A stretch of 64,000 bases of DNA from Streptomyces venezuelae (GTDB lineage Bacteria > Actinomycetota > Actinomycetes > Streptomycetales > Streptomycetaceae): positions 6,492,001 to 6,556,000 of the forward strand of contig NZ_CP029189.1 in assembly GCF_008642275.1 (NCBI RefSeq). Reading direction: 5' to 3'. Every line of letters begins with the position of its first letter. Positions within the stretch are counted from its first letter, which is position 1. The notes under the pieces are model-generated. The model worked only from the letters and a program-made list of their open reading frames with translations, did not search any database and was not told the DNA's origin. This document shows positions 8,422 through 17,207 of this stretch, piece by piece. The translations under genes and the position numbers were made by a program.

Positions 8422-10286
8422 GGCGTGTCCTTGCGGGCCAGCATCCGGTAGGCGTTCCCGCCGTCCGTCCGCCGGGCCACCGCCGCGCGCACCGTGTCGA
8501 GCGCCGCCGCGGCGGCGAAGCACGGCAGTGCGGCCACCCGTACGGCGTGGGCGAGCAGCCGGGCGCGCGGCGTCGGCCCCGGGCCCCACGGCCGGTCCGG
8601 ATCCGGGGACAGCCGCGTCGCCGCGAGGGCCACCGCGCCGAAGAAGTCGTTGCCCTGGTGGGCCGGTCCGTGCTCCTCGGCGACCACGGTGAACCCCCGG
8701 TCGGCCAGCGCCTCGCGCAGATTGGCCGCGGGCATCAGGTGCTGGTGCTGGGGCTGGAACCAGGGCAGCCAGAACGGCCCGACGAGCCGCGCCATCCGCG
8801 ACTGCGGATCGGGCAGTTCGATGGCCAGGAACCCGCCGGGGGCGAGGACGGTGGCCGCCGCGTCCAGCTCGGCGAGCGGCTCCCGCGTGTGCTCCAGGTA
8901 GTGGTACATGCTGACCACCTCGTACTGGCCCGCCAGTTTCGGGGCGAACTCCGGGAACTGGCCCAGGTATCCGGTCTCCACCCAGCCGCGCCGCTCCGCC
9001 TCGCGCACCCCGTCGCCCATGTCGAGCCCGTCGAACCGGGTCCGCGGCCAGACCTCGCGCGCCGCGTTGCAGAAGTGTCCGTGACCGGTGCCGACGTCGA
9101 GCCAGGACGCCGGGTCGGCGTGCGGGAGCAGCATCTCGGCGCGCCCCCGGTAGGCGGCGCCCTGCGTGCCGAAGACGACGCCGGTGCCCTCGCCGCCGCG
9201 CCCGTCGTAGAAGTCCCGGTAGTAGAACTCCAGCCCTTCCAGGGTCAGTCGGGGATTCTGGAAGACGTGCCGGCACTCCCCGCACCGCTCCAGCGTGAAC
9301 CGGCCCGGCTTGCCCTGGAGCAGGTCCGGCACCCGGACCTGGACGGTGAGCCGGTCGGACCCGCACCACGGGCAGTCCGCGCGGCGCGGTTCGAGGAACC
9401 GGTCGACGCCCGCCGCCAGATCCGCCCGGTACGCGGCCGCCCGCGCGGCCTCCTCCGCCCCGTCCGCGGGGGAGCTCCGGCCGGCGGCCGCGGCCGTACG
9501 CAGGCCCGCGCCGAGGGAGCGGACCGGCCGGGCCGCCGTGGCCCGGCCCAGACCGGCGGGGCGCAGCGCGGATCCCGGCCCGCCGAGGACCAGGTACGGC
9601 TGGAGCCAGTACAGCCCGGCCGCGGCCGCGCCCCACCGGCCCTGCCGCACGGCGACCCCCGCCAGCAGCGCCAGACCGCCGAGCTGCGCGGCGGCCAGCG
9701 CCCCCGGCGGCAGCCCCTGGGCCCGCAGCTCGGCGGCCCGCGCCGGACCTCCGGGCTCCCCGGCCCCGCCACAGCCGAGCCCGGGGGCGATGGCCAGTCC
9801 CGTGGCGTCGGCGGCGTACTCCTTCAACCGGCGGGTCAGTGCCAGCAGTTCCGCCGGTTCCGGGCGCGGGCCGGCCGGATCCACCCCGGCCCGGGCCAGC
9901 ACCTCCTCGGTGACGAGCACGGCGAACCCGGCCCCGCGGCCCGCGGCGAGCCGGTCCTGCCGGTACCGGGCGGGGTCGACCAGGCGCAGCAGCCCCAGCG
10001 CCCGCTCGGCGGGCAGGTCCGCGGGCAGCAGGTCCAGCACCCGCAGGCCCTCCGCCTCCGCGTACCCGCAGGCGGCGAGGAAGGTGGCCGCATCCGGCTC
10101 GACGCCCCGGGCGGTGAGCAGCCGCCACCCGGCGGCGCGCGGCCCCCCGGCCGCCACCGCGGGCGGGGTCACCGGCAGCACCGGGATCGCCCGCAGCCGG
10201 CGCCGGGCACGTACGGTGCCGGCGCCGAGGGCGGCCAGTAACAGGACGGAGGTCCAGGGGACCCGGGAGAGCGGGGGTGGCGTCAT
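8418..10286 (-). CDS. Class I SAM methyltransferase with unrecognised N-terminal region; carries a TTA codon
   Basis: A 622-residue protein. Residues 1-300 are an unassigned region with a hydrophobic start and further Ala/Leu/Gly-rich stretches, possibly membrane-associated. Then comes a zinc ribbon (C305-x2-C308 and C335-x2-C338) as seen before methyltransferases of the Methyltransf_23 type, and the SAM domain with WLDVGTGHGHF near residue 397 and VVSMYHYLEHTREP. It starts with an ATGA overlap on the glycosyltransferase gene. Codon 16 (10241-10239) is TTA, the rare leucine codon read by bldA tRNA, so full-length translation should be developmentally gated. It probably methylates the sugar or acyl product. 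Confidence 0.8.
   Translation of the reverse strand: MTPPPLSRVPWTSVLLLAALGAGTVRARRRLRAIPVLPVTPPAVAAGGPRAAGWRLLTARGVEPDAATFLAACGYAEAEGLRVLDLLPADLPAERALGLLRLVDPARYRQDRLAAGRGAGFAVLVTEEVLARAGVDPAGPRPEPAELLALTRRLKEYAADATGLAIAPGLGCGGAGEPGGPARAAELRAQGLPPGALAAAQLGGLALLAGVAVRQGRWGAAAAGLYWLQPYLVLGGPGSALRPAGLGRATAARPVRSLGAGLRTAAAAGRSSPADGAEEAARAAAYRADLAAGVDRFLEPRRADCPWCGSDRLTVQVRVPDLLQGKPGRFTLERCGECRHVFQNPRLTLEGLEFYYRDFYDGRGGEGTGVVFGTQGAAYRGRAEMLLPHADPASWLDVGTGHGHFCNAAREVWPRTRFDGLDMGDGVREAERRGWVETGYLGQFPEFAPKLAGQYEVVSMYHYLEHTREPLAELDAAATVLAPGGFLAIELPDPQSRMARLVGPFWLPWFQPQHQHLMPAANLREALADRGFTVVAEEHGPAHQGNDFFGAVALAATRLSPDPDRPWGPGPTPRARLLAHAVRVAALPCFAAAAALDTVRAAVARRTDGGNAYRMLARKDTP
10239..10241 (-). promoter_or_regulatory. 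TTA (bldA) codon in the methyltransferase gene
   Basis: Codon 16 of the gene starting at 10286 is TTA. In Streptomyces TTA is read only by the bldA tRNA. Because the neighbouring genes overlap by 4 bp, translation of the following galactokinase-like gene may also depend on it. Confidence 0.85.
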
Positions 10287-11464
10287 GGCAGTTTCTCCAA
10301 CCGGTCGGCCGCGGCGGCGGCCCCGCCCGCCGCGGCGAATGAGGCCTGGATCCGCCGGGCGGCCCGGCGCGGGCCGGGATCGTCCAGTACGGCGGTGAGT
10401 GCGTCGCGCAGTTCCTCGGCCCGGGTCCGGCCGAACCGCACCCGGACGCCGGCTCCGGCCAGGGCCACCTGCCGGGCCACGATCGGCTGGTCGTCCCGGA
10501 TCGGGGCGACGACCAGCGGCAGCCCGTGGGCGAGGGCCTCGCAGACGGTGTTGTGGCCCGCGTGGCAGAGCACCGCGTCCAGGTGCGGCAGCAGCTCCAG
10601 TTGCGGGACGCTCTCCTGGAGCAGGACGTGGCCCGGTACGGTCCCGACCAGGGCGGCGGGCGCCGCCAGGACGAACTGGACGTCCTCGGCGAGCCGTTCG
10701 GCGGCGCCCAGCACCGCACCGTAGAACCGGGCCCCGGCCGCCTGGTTGAGGGTGCCCAGCGACACCAGCACCCTGCGCCGCGCCGGGTCCAGCCGCAACC
10801 AGGGAAATCCGGGGGCCGGCGGGCGGGCTCCGAAGGCGGGCCCCACGAAGGCGTAGCGGGGCGGGAAGTCCTGTTCGCGGCCCACGAGTTCGGGAGTGGA
10901 GAAGACCAGCACCAGCCGCTCGGAGAACCGCGGGTCCCAGTCCGCGCGGTCACCCGGATCCCGCGCCGCGCCGAACTCCGCGAGCAGGCCGGAGATCTGC
11001 CCGGCCACCCACTCCCCGACCTTCGGGAAGTCCGCGAAGGGCCGGGTCAGCTCGGCCGAGGTGCTGGCCGACGTCACCCACGGGACCCCGAGCCGCCGGG
11101 CCACCAGCGGCCCGGCCAGGGCCTGCTGGTCGGCGACCAGCACGTCCGGCCCGAAGGCGCGGACGGCCCGGGCGACCCCCGGAACCATCGCCCGGGCCAG
11201 CGGCACCAGCGCCTCCTCCCAGAGGAACCGCAGCGCGCCGACCCCGCGCAGATCGCGCCAGCTCTCGTGCAGCGCCGCGTACCCGCCGGGACCGAGCTCC
11301 TCCCCGGCGGGCAGGATCCGGGCCTGCGCGGGCAGCAGCCGGGCCAGCGCCGAGGGTGGTCCCGTCCAGGCGATCTCATGTCCCCGGGCGGCCAGTTCGG
11401 CGCCGACGGCCACGGTCGGATTGACGTGCCCCGCCAGCGGCGGCACGGTGAACAGCACCCTCAC
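10283..11464 (-). CDS. GT1 glycosyltransferase (macrolide/UGT type)
   Basis: A 393-residue GT-B enzyme. It begins RVLFTVPPLAGHVNPTVAVG (acceptor-side Rossmann domain) and contains VLVSLGTLNQ and the nucleotide-sugar motif HAGHNTVCEALAHGLPLVVA followed by DDQP, as in MGT/UGT enzymes. The family moves a sugar from an NDP-sugar onto a small lipophilic acceptor in the cytoplasm. GTG 11464 overlaps the hydrolase stop as GTGA, and its own stop overlaps the methyltransferase start as ATGA. Placed after the synthases and ACP, it most likely glycosylates the acyl or polyketide product. Confidence 0.9.
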   Translation of the reverse strand: MRVLFTVPPLAGHVNPTVAVGAELAARGHEIAWTGPPSALARLLPAQARILPAGEELGPGGYAALHESWRDLRGVGALRFLWEEALVPLARAMVPGVARAVRAFGPDVLVADQQALAGPLVARRLGVPWVTSASTSAELTRPFADFPKVGEWVAGQISGLLAEFGAARDPGDRADWDPRFSERLVLVFSTPELVGREQDFPPRYAFVGPAFGARPPAPGFPWLRLDPARRRVLVSLGTLNQAAGARFYGAVLGAAERLAEDVQFVLAAPAALVGTVPGHVLLQESVPQLELLPHLDAVLCHAGHNTVCEALAHGLPLVVAPIRDDQPIVARQVALAGAGVRVRFGRTRAEELRDALTAVLDDPGPRRAARRIQASFAAAGGAAAAADRLEKLP

Positions 11465-12345
11465 GGGACCAGCGCTCCCACCCGCGGCGACGCCGCCGTC
11501 GCCGCGCCGGTCCCCGTGCCGGCCGTCGTACCGGTGGCCGCGTCGGCCGTGGCGCCGGCCGTCGCGGCGAGATGGGCGAGCACGGTCTCGCGCAGCACAC
11601 CACTGCTCTCCTTCAGGACGTCGTGCCCCAGGTCCGGCAGGATCCGCAGCACGCCGTGCGGGGCATGGCGCGCCAGCTCCTCGCCTCCCGGCAGGAGTTC
11701 GGAGTGCTCGCCGCAGACGACCAGGACCGGGCAGCGCAGCCGGGCGAAGTCCGCCGAGGTGAAGACGCGGCTCGCCGCGATGTCGTCGATGAGGGAGGTG
11801 CGGTTGAGGAGGGCGTCGGCGATGGCCGTCAGGTTGGCGGCCTTGCGCAGGCGCAGGGTGAGGAGCTCGGTGGGGACCGTGCTGTCCTCCAGGCTCAGCG
11901 CGGCGGCCGACAGGGTGTCCACCATGTTCTCCACCCAGGCGCCGCCGAGCGGCGGTTCGAGGAGGGTGAGCCCGGTGACCAGGTCCGGCCGGGCCAGGGC
12001 GGCGTGCAGGGCGAGCGTCCCGCCGTAGCTGTTGCCGACCAGGTGGACGGGGCGCTGCCCGAGGTCCAGCGCGCCGAGCAGGGCGAACAGGTCCCGTACG
12101 GCGGTGCGGCTGTCGTAGCCGGACCCCGGGCGCTCGGTGCGGCCGTGGCCGCGCAGGTCGTAGAGGACGGCCTCGTGGCCGGCGCGGGCCACGGGCAGGG
12201 CCAGGGGGCAGTAGAAGGAGGACAGGTTGTCGACGACCAGCCCGTGCAGGAACACCACGACGGGCCGGTCGGGGGCGGCGGCGCCGGCGGTGGCCGGGAG
12301 CCGCTGGACGTGGAAGCGCAGGGAGCCCGCCTGGACGAAGGCCAT
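11461..12345 (-). CDS. Alpha/beta-hydrolase
   Basis: A 294-residue cytoplasmic hydrolase. VVVFLHGLVVDNL (oxyanion strand), YDLRGHGRTERP, nucleophile elbow GNSYGG (GxSxG), acid in CGEHSEL and catalytic His in LPDLGHDVL make a complete triad of the alpha/beta fold. It lies 7 bp after the ACP gene. In this setting it could release or transfer the chain from the carrier protein, like a type II thioesterase or acyltransferase. The Ala/Thr/Gly-rich tail (last 35 residues) looks like a low-complexity extension. Confidence 0.85.
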   Translation of the reverse strand: MAFVQAGSLRFHVQRLPATAGAAAPDRPVVVFLHGLVVDNLSSFYCPLALPVARAGHEAVLYDLRGHGRTERPGSGYDSRTAVRDLFALLGALDLGQRPVHLVGNSYGGTLALHAALARPDLVTGLTLLEPPLGGAWVENMVDTLSAAALSLEDSTVPTELLTLRLRKAANLTAIADALLNRTSLIDDIAASRVFTSADFARLRCPVLVVCGEHSELLPGGEELARHAPHGVLRILPDLGHDVLKESSGVLRETVLAHLAATAGATADAATGTTAGTGTGAATAASPRVGALVP

Positions 12346-12352
12346 GGCCGGC

Positions 12353-12673
12353 TCAGCCGGCCGACGCGGGGGAGGACCCCGCCGCGGCCCGGGCCAGGGA
12401 GGTGTGGGTGATCCGGCCGATGTGGGTGACGAGCTCGCCGACGGACATGGCCAGGATGGCGTCCATGTCCTTCTCGGCCAGGAAGCCCATCAGGTCCACG
12501 CCGGCGCCGTAGCGGTGGTGGAGCAGTTCGGCGAGGGCGACGAACTCGATGCTCTCCAGGGCGAGGTCCTCGTTGAAGGTCGTCTTCATCGTGACCTCCT
12601 CCGCGAGCAGGTACTCGTCGCCGACGATCTCCACGAGCATGCCGGTGATCTCGGCGAGGATGTCAGTTGCCAT
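12353..12673 (-). CDS. Discrete acyl carrier protein
   Basis: A 106-residue carrier protein with the helix II motif LALESIEFVAL, whose Ser would take the phosphopantetheine arm (ESI in place of the usual DSL). The first 80 residues match ACP length; an Ala/Ser tail follows. GGAGG precedes ATG 12673, which lies 11 bp inside the end of the KS-AT-DH-PPTase gene. The neighbouring synthase has no ACP of its own, so this protein probably serves it, or receives the finished chain. The fused PPTase next door is its likely activator. Confidence 0.9.
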   Translation of the reverse strand: MATDILAEITGMLVEIVGDEYLLAEEVTMKTTFNEDLALESIEFVALAELLHHRYGAGVDLMGFLAEKDMDAILAMSVGELVTHIGRITHTSLARAAAGSSPASAG

Positions 12674-15600
12674 GACGGGCCTCCGTGAGGGGAAGGGGGA
12701 CGGGTACGGGGCGGGGCGCCGCGGGGTGGGCGGTCCAGGCGACGACGTGGCCGGGCACGGCGTCGGTGGGCGGGGACGTGAGCGGTCCCGTGACCGGCGT
12801 GGCGAGCGATGTGGTGCGGACCGGGTACGGGTCCCCCACGGGGGAGGTCACGAGCAGCGCGCCGGAATCCGGGTCCCAGGCCACCCGCCAGTCCCGCGGC
12901 CGGCCGCCCAGCCCGCTCCCGGCGGCCTTGGCAGCGGCTTCCTTGGCACACCACAGGGCGGTGAGCGCCGCGGGCAGCCCGTTGCCCTCACGGGCGGCCA
13001 GCCCTTCGGCGAGGCGGAGTTCGTCCGGACCGAGCGCGATCCGGATCAGCGCGTCCGGGTCCGCCGTCACCTGTTCCACGTCGATGCCGGCCGGGCGGGC
13101 CGGGTCGGCGAGGGCGACCGCGATCCGGTCCTTGTGGGCGATCGACAGCCGGAAGCCGGCGGTCAGCGGGGACTCGGCCAGCGGGCGCCCCGCCGGGTCG
13201 TTGCCGATCGGCACCTCCGCGGGGAACACCGGCCCGGCTCCGCCGTCCCACAGCAGCTGCCGCAGCGCGTCCTTGGCCGCGATCCGGCCCAGCAGCCAGG
13301 GCGCCCGGGCACGCGGCGACAGCCGCTCGTAGGAGGCCCGTTCGGCGGCACCCAGGTAGCGGCGCATGACCAGTTCCTGCGAGGCGGGGTCGCTCCAGCG
13401 GCGCCGGGCCAGACACCAGCCCTCGGGCCGGGGTTCACCGATCCCGCACACCTCCGGGGTGAACTTCATCGGCCAGACCCGCTCGTCGGCGCCGAACCGG
13501 CGGTACGTCCACCCCTCGATCCGGGCCCACACCCCGCCGTCCGCCCCGCGCAGCTCGATGTCACCGCGCACGGTGACGTCCTGCACCGCGCGGATCCGGG
13601 CCGTGGCGGTCACCAGCTCCCGCGGAGCGGGCGCAGGCCCGTAGAACCGGACGCGGTCCACGGTGGCCGGGAACACCAGCCGGTCCACCGGCAGGCGCAA
13701 CTGCATCCAGTGCCCGAAGAGCTGCCCGGCGGCGTCGAGCAGCGCACCCGGGTCGGGCAGGGCCCGCAGGACCCCCTGGATGCCGTCCGAGCCGACGGAC
13801 CGCACCTCGTGCACCCCGGCGAAGCGCGGGCCGTGGAACATCCACCGGTCGCGGTACAGGGCTTCGGCGCTGACCGGGGCGGGCCCGGGATCGCGCAGGG
13901 GACTGCCGTCGGGCGCGGGCGGCTCCCCGTACCGCTCGCCGAGCAGCACGACCACCGAGGCGTACTCCCCGAGCCCGACCCGCATCCGGCCCGGGCCGTC
14001 ACCGCGGACGGTGACCTCGACGTCGACGGCCGGCTCGACCGCGAGCCACCGCAGGGCCCGTACGTCCTCGTAGCCGACGACGACCAGGCCGGGCGGGGCG
14101 TGCCGCCGGGCGGCGTCGGCCGCCAGCTCCAGCATCGTGGTCATGGGCACCACCGGGAACCGGTCCGAGTCCTCCGGCCAGTCGTCGGGCTGGAGGTACA
14201 CGCAGTGGTCCCGTACGTAGGGGAGTGCGGCGAGGGACAGCCGCAGGGTGTGACGGGCCGGTCCCGGATCCGGGACCGGAGCCGCAGCCCGGAGCGGGGC
14301 GGACACCGCCGGATCCGGGACCGCGGTCGACCAGGCCCCGGTGACCGCCCGGACGGCCGACTCGGCGTCGGCCAGCACCGCGTCCAGCGCGGACAGCAGC
14401 GCGGGCCGGCCGTCCGCGGGTCCGCCCGCCGGTGCCGGTGCCGGTGCCGTGGGTGCCGGTGCCAGGAGGCCGGCGAGTGCGGCCCGGTCCTCCTCGCCGA
14501 GCCGGACCAGCGGGGACCCGAGGTCCAGCGGCATCCCGCGCCCCGGAGAGCGCACCGGCGCCGGTACGGGCGGCGCCTCGGTCGCCCCGTCCCACCGCGG
14601 CGCGTACCCCTCGACCCAGAGCGCGGCACAGGTGCGGCGGAGCGCCGCCAGGCCCGGCAGGCGCGGGGAGGAGGTGGAGACCGACAGATGCGGGCGTTCG
14701 CGCAGGGTGTCCTCGACGAAACCGGGCAGGCTGCCCGGGCCCAGCGTGACGAAGCCGCGCACGCCCTCGTCCTCGTACAGCCGCAGAGTCAGCTCACGGA
14801 ACCGGACCGGCTCCAGCAGGTGCCGTACGACCAGGTCGCGTACGTCCTGCGGCGCGGACGGGAACGGCGCGCACGTGGTGGCCGACCACACCGGGAGCGC
14901 CCCGGGCCGCAGCGGAAGCCGGTCGAAGGCGGCGCGGACCTGCCCGAGGTACGGCTCCCACATCGGGGTGTGGAAACCCGAACGGAACGGCAGCTCCTGC
15001 CCGAGCACCCCGTCACCGCGCAACCGGGCCACAGCCGCCGCCACTTGTGCCGGATCCCCGCAGACCACCGACTGGTGGGGGCAGTTGTCGTGGCTGACCA
15101 CCACCCGGTCCAGGTCGTGGAGCGCGGCCCGGGCCCGCGCGGCGCTGCAGCCCAGTGCCGCGTACACGAGATCCGGGACCCGGAGAGCGCCCGGCCGCAG
15201 GGAGCCGAGGAAGGCGTCCGCCGCCTCCTGCGGGTACATGCCGGCCGCCACCATCGCCGCCCACTCGCCCAGGCTGTGGCCCGCCAGCACATCGGCCTCG
15301 ACACCCAGTCCGGGCAGGACGCGGGCGAAGAAGCGGCCCGTCGCGATCGCGTCGAGGGCCCGCTCCACCAGGGACGTGCCACGGGTCAGCCGGGGGGCCG
15401 TCAGCGCGAACCGCTCCGCCACGTCGTCCACGACGGGAGCGAACTCCGGCTCCAGGCCCGGGAACAGGAACGCCACCCGGCCGCCCAGTGGCTCCGGGGT
15501 GAACCACACGTCCCCGCGCCCCCGCCACGGCCGCCCACGCGCCACCACCTTGGCGGCGAGCGCCAGCCGCTGGGGTGTGGGCCCGACCACCGCGACCCGG

Positions 15601-17207
15601 CAGGGCCCGTCGCCGCCCGACACCGGGACGGCCGCCGCCAGCCGGGCCGCCAGCTGCGCCGGACCGTCCGCACCGACGAGGAGTACGTCGCCCCCCGCGG
15701 CCGGCCCCACCGGCGCGGCCGGTCCTCCCAGCGGCAGGAACCGGCGCACCGGGGCCGGACGCGAGGCCGCCGGAGCCTCCTCCAGCACCACATGGGCGTT
15801 GATCCCGCCGAAGCCGAAGGCGTTGACCCCGGCCCGGCGCGGCCCGGGCCCGCGCTCCCAGGGCTCGGCCGCGTTCACCGGGCGCATCCGCGTCCGGGCC
15901 AGGTCCGGGTGCGGCTCCTCGATGTGCAGCGTCGGCGGCAGCACCCCCTCGTGCACGGCGAGGGCGGCCTTGATCAGCCCGGCCATGCCCGAGGCCTGCA
16001 TGGTGTGCCCGAGCATCGACTTCACCGAGCCGAAGCCGATCCCGTGCCCGCCCGCCGGTCCCGGAGGTCCGAACACCTGGGCCAGGGTGTCCAGTTCGGC
16101 GCCGTCCCCGACCGGGGTGCCCGTGCCGTGGGCCTCCAGCAGACCCAGCGCGCCCGGCGCCCGCGGATCCAGCCCGGCCTCCCGCCAGGCCCGTTCCAGG
16201 GCCTGCACCTGGCCCGCGACCAGCGGGCTCATCAGGCTCGCCGCGCGGCCGTCCCCGGCCACGCCCGTACCGCGGATCACCGCGTACACGCGGTCGCCGT
16301 CGCGCTCCGCGTCCGCCAGCCGCTTCAGCAGCACCACCCCGGTGCCCTCCGACAGCAGGGTCCCGTCCGCCCGGCGGTCGAAGGGCCGGATCCGCTCGCT
16401 CGGGCTGAGCGCCCGCAGCTGGGTGAACACGCTCCACAGCGTCGCGATGTGACAGTGGTGGACCGCCCCGGCGACCACCGCGTCGCAGCGTCCCGCGGCC
16501 AGCAGCCCCACCGCCTGGTCCACCGCCAGCAGGGAGGAGGCGCAGGCCGCGTCCAGGGTGTAGGCGGGCCCGCGGAAGTCCAGCCGGTTCGCGGTCCGGG
16601 CGGCGGTGAAACTCGGCACCAGCCCGATCGACGCATCCGGCCGCTCAGGCCCCAGAGCGTCCTGGAAGGCGGAGCGCACCGCCGCGATCCGCCGCTCACC
16701 CAGCTCCGGTGCCAGCTCCCGCAAGGTCTGCGCCAACTGGTGCGCCGTACGCACCCGTTGGTCGAGCCGCGCGGTGGCCACTCCCATGAACCCGCCGCGC
16801 CCCAGCACCACCCCGATCCGAGACCGGTCGGCCGGCAGCCGGGCCTCGCCGCCCGCGTCGGCGATCGCCTCGGCCGTCGCGTGCAGGGCCAGCATCTGGT
16901 CCGGCTCGGCCCCCTCCACGGCGGCCGGCATGATCCCGAACCGGGTCGGGTCGAAGGCGGCGAGGCCGTCGACGAAGCCGCCGCGCCGGCAGTAGAACCG
17001 GTCGCCCGTCACCGGACCGGTCGCGCCCTGCGGGTCGTAGTACACCTCGGGGTCCCAGCGCCCCGGCGGGACCTCGCCGACGCAGTCCGTACCGGCGAGC
17101 AGATTGCGCCGGTACGCGGCCAGATCGGCGGCCCCGGGGAACACCGCGCCCATGCCGACGATCGCGGCATCGGCCGGGCGCGGCCCGCGCCGCTCCCCGT
17201 CACGCAT
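12663..17207 (-). CDS. Iterative-type synthase: KS-AT-DH-phosphopantetheinyl transferase
   Basis: A 1514-residue enzyme. KS at about 14-435 has C222 in DAACASSL plus EAHGTGTPVGD and GSVKSMLGHT. AT at about 575-870 has S645 in GHSLGEW and GFHTPMW. A PKS-type double-hotdog DH at about 985-1265 has H1001 in RDHCVY, PVVPMTTMLE, and LLDAAGQ with the second catalytic residue. A Sfp-class PPTase at about 1280-1500 has GIDVE at 1374 and W1419CAKEAAAK. No ACP, KR or ER is present. The layout matches PUFA-synthase relatives rather than modular PKS. GGAGGG precedes ATG 17207, which overlaps the upstream synthase by 8 bp. It should supply chain initiation or elongation, dehydration, and ACP activation. 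Confidence 0.9.
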   Translation of the reverse strand: MRDGERRGPRPADAAIVGMGAVFPGAADLAAYRRNLLAGTDCVGEVPPGRWDPEVYYDPQGATGPVTGDRFYCRRGGFVDGLAAFDPTRFGIMPAAVEGAEPDQMLALHATAEAIADAGGEARLPADRSRIGVVLGRGGFMGVATARLDQRVRTAHQLAQTLRELAPELGERRIAAVRSAFQDALGPERPDASIGLVPSFTAARTANRLDFRGPAYTLDAACASSLLAVDQAVGLLAAGRCDAVVAGAVHHCHIATLWSVFTQLRALSPSERIRPFDRRADGTLLSEGTGVVLLKRLADAERDGDRVYAVIRGTGVAGDGRAASLMSPLVAGQVQALERAWREAGLDPRAPGALGLLEAHGTGTPVGDGAELDTLAQVFGPPGPAGGHGIGFGSVKSMLGHTMQASGMAGLIKAALAVHEGVLPPTLHIEEPHPDLARTRMRPVNAAEPWERGPGPRRAGVNAFGFGGINAHVVLEEAPAASRPAPVRRFLPLGGPAAPVGPAAGGDVLLVGADGPAQLAARLAAAVPVSGGDGPCRVAVVGPTPQRLALAAKVVARGRPWRGRGDVWFTPEPLGGRVAFLFPGLEPEFAPVVDDVAERFALTAPRLTRGTSLVERALDAIATGRFFARVLPGLGVEADVLAGHSLGEWAAMVAAGMYPQEAADAFLGSLRPGALRVPDLVYAALGCSAARARAALHDLDRVVVSHDNCPHQSVVCGDPAQVAAAVARLRGDGVLGQELPFRSGFHTPMWEPYLGQVRAAFDRLPLRPGALPVWSATTCAPFPSAPQDVRDLVVRHLLEPVRFRELTLRLYEDEGVRGFVTLGPGSLPGFVEDTLRERPHLSVSTSSPRLPGLAALRRTCAALWVEGYAPRWDGATEAPPVPAPVRSPGRGMPLDLGSPLVRLGEEDRAALAGLLAPAPTAPAPAPAGGPADGRPALLSALDAVLADAESAVRAVTGAWSTAVPDPAVSAPLRAAAPVPDPGPARHTLRLSLAALPYVRDHCVYLQPDDWPEDSDRFPVVPMTTMLELAADAARRHAPPGLVVVGYEDVRALRWLAVEPAVDVEVTVRGDGPGRMRVGLGEYASVVVLLGERYGEPPAPDGSPLRDPGPAPVSAEALYRDRWMFHGPRFAGVHEVRSVGSDGIQGVLRALPDPGALLDAAGQLFGHWMQLRLPVDRLVFPATVDRVRFYGPAPAPRELVTATARIRAVQDVTVRGDIELRGADGGVWARIEGWTYRRFGADERVWPMKFTPEVCGIGEPRPEGWCLARRRWSDPASQELVMRRYLGAAERASYERLSPRARAPWLLGRIAAKDALRQLLWDGGAGPVFPAEVPIGNDPAGRPLAESPLTAGFRLSIAHKDRIAVALADPARPAGIDVEQVTADPDALIRIALGPDELRLAEGLAAREGNGLPAALTALWCAKEAAAKAAGSGLGGRPRDWRVAWDPDSGALLVTSPVGDPYPVRTTSLATPVTGPLTSPPTDAVPGHVVAWTAHPAAPRPVPVPLPLTEARHGN

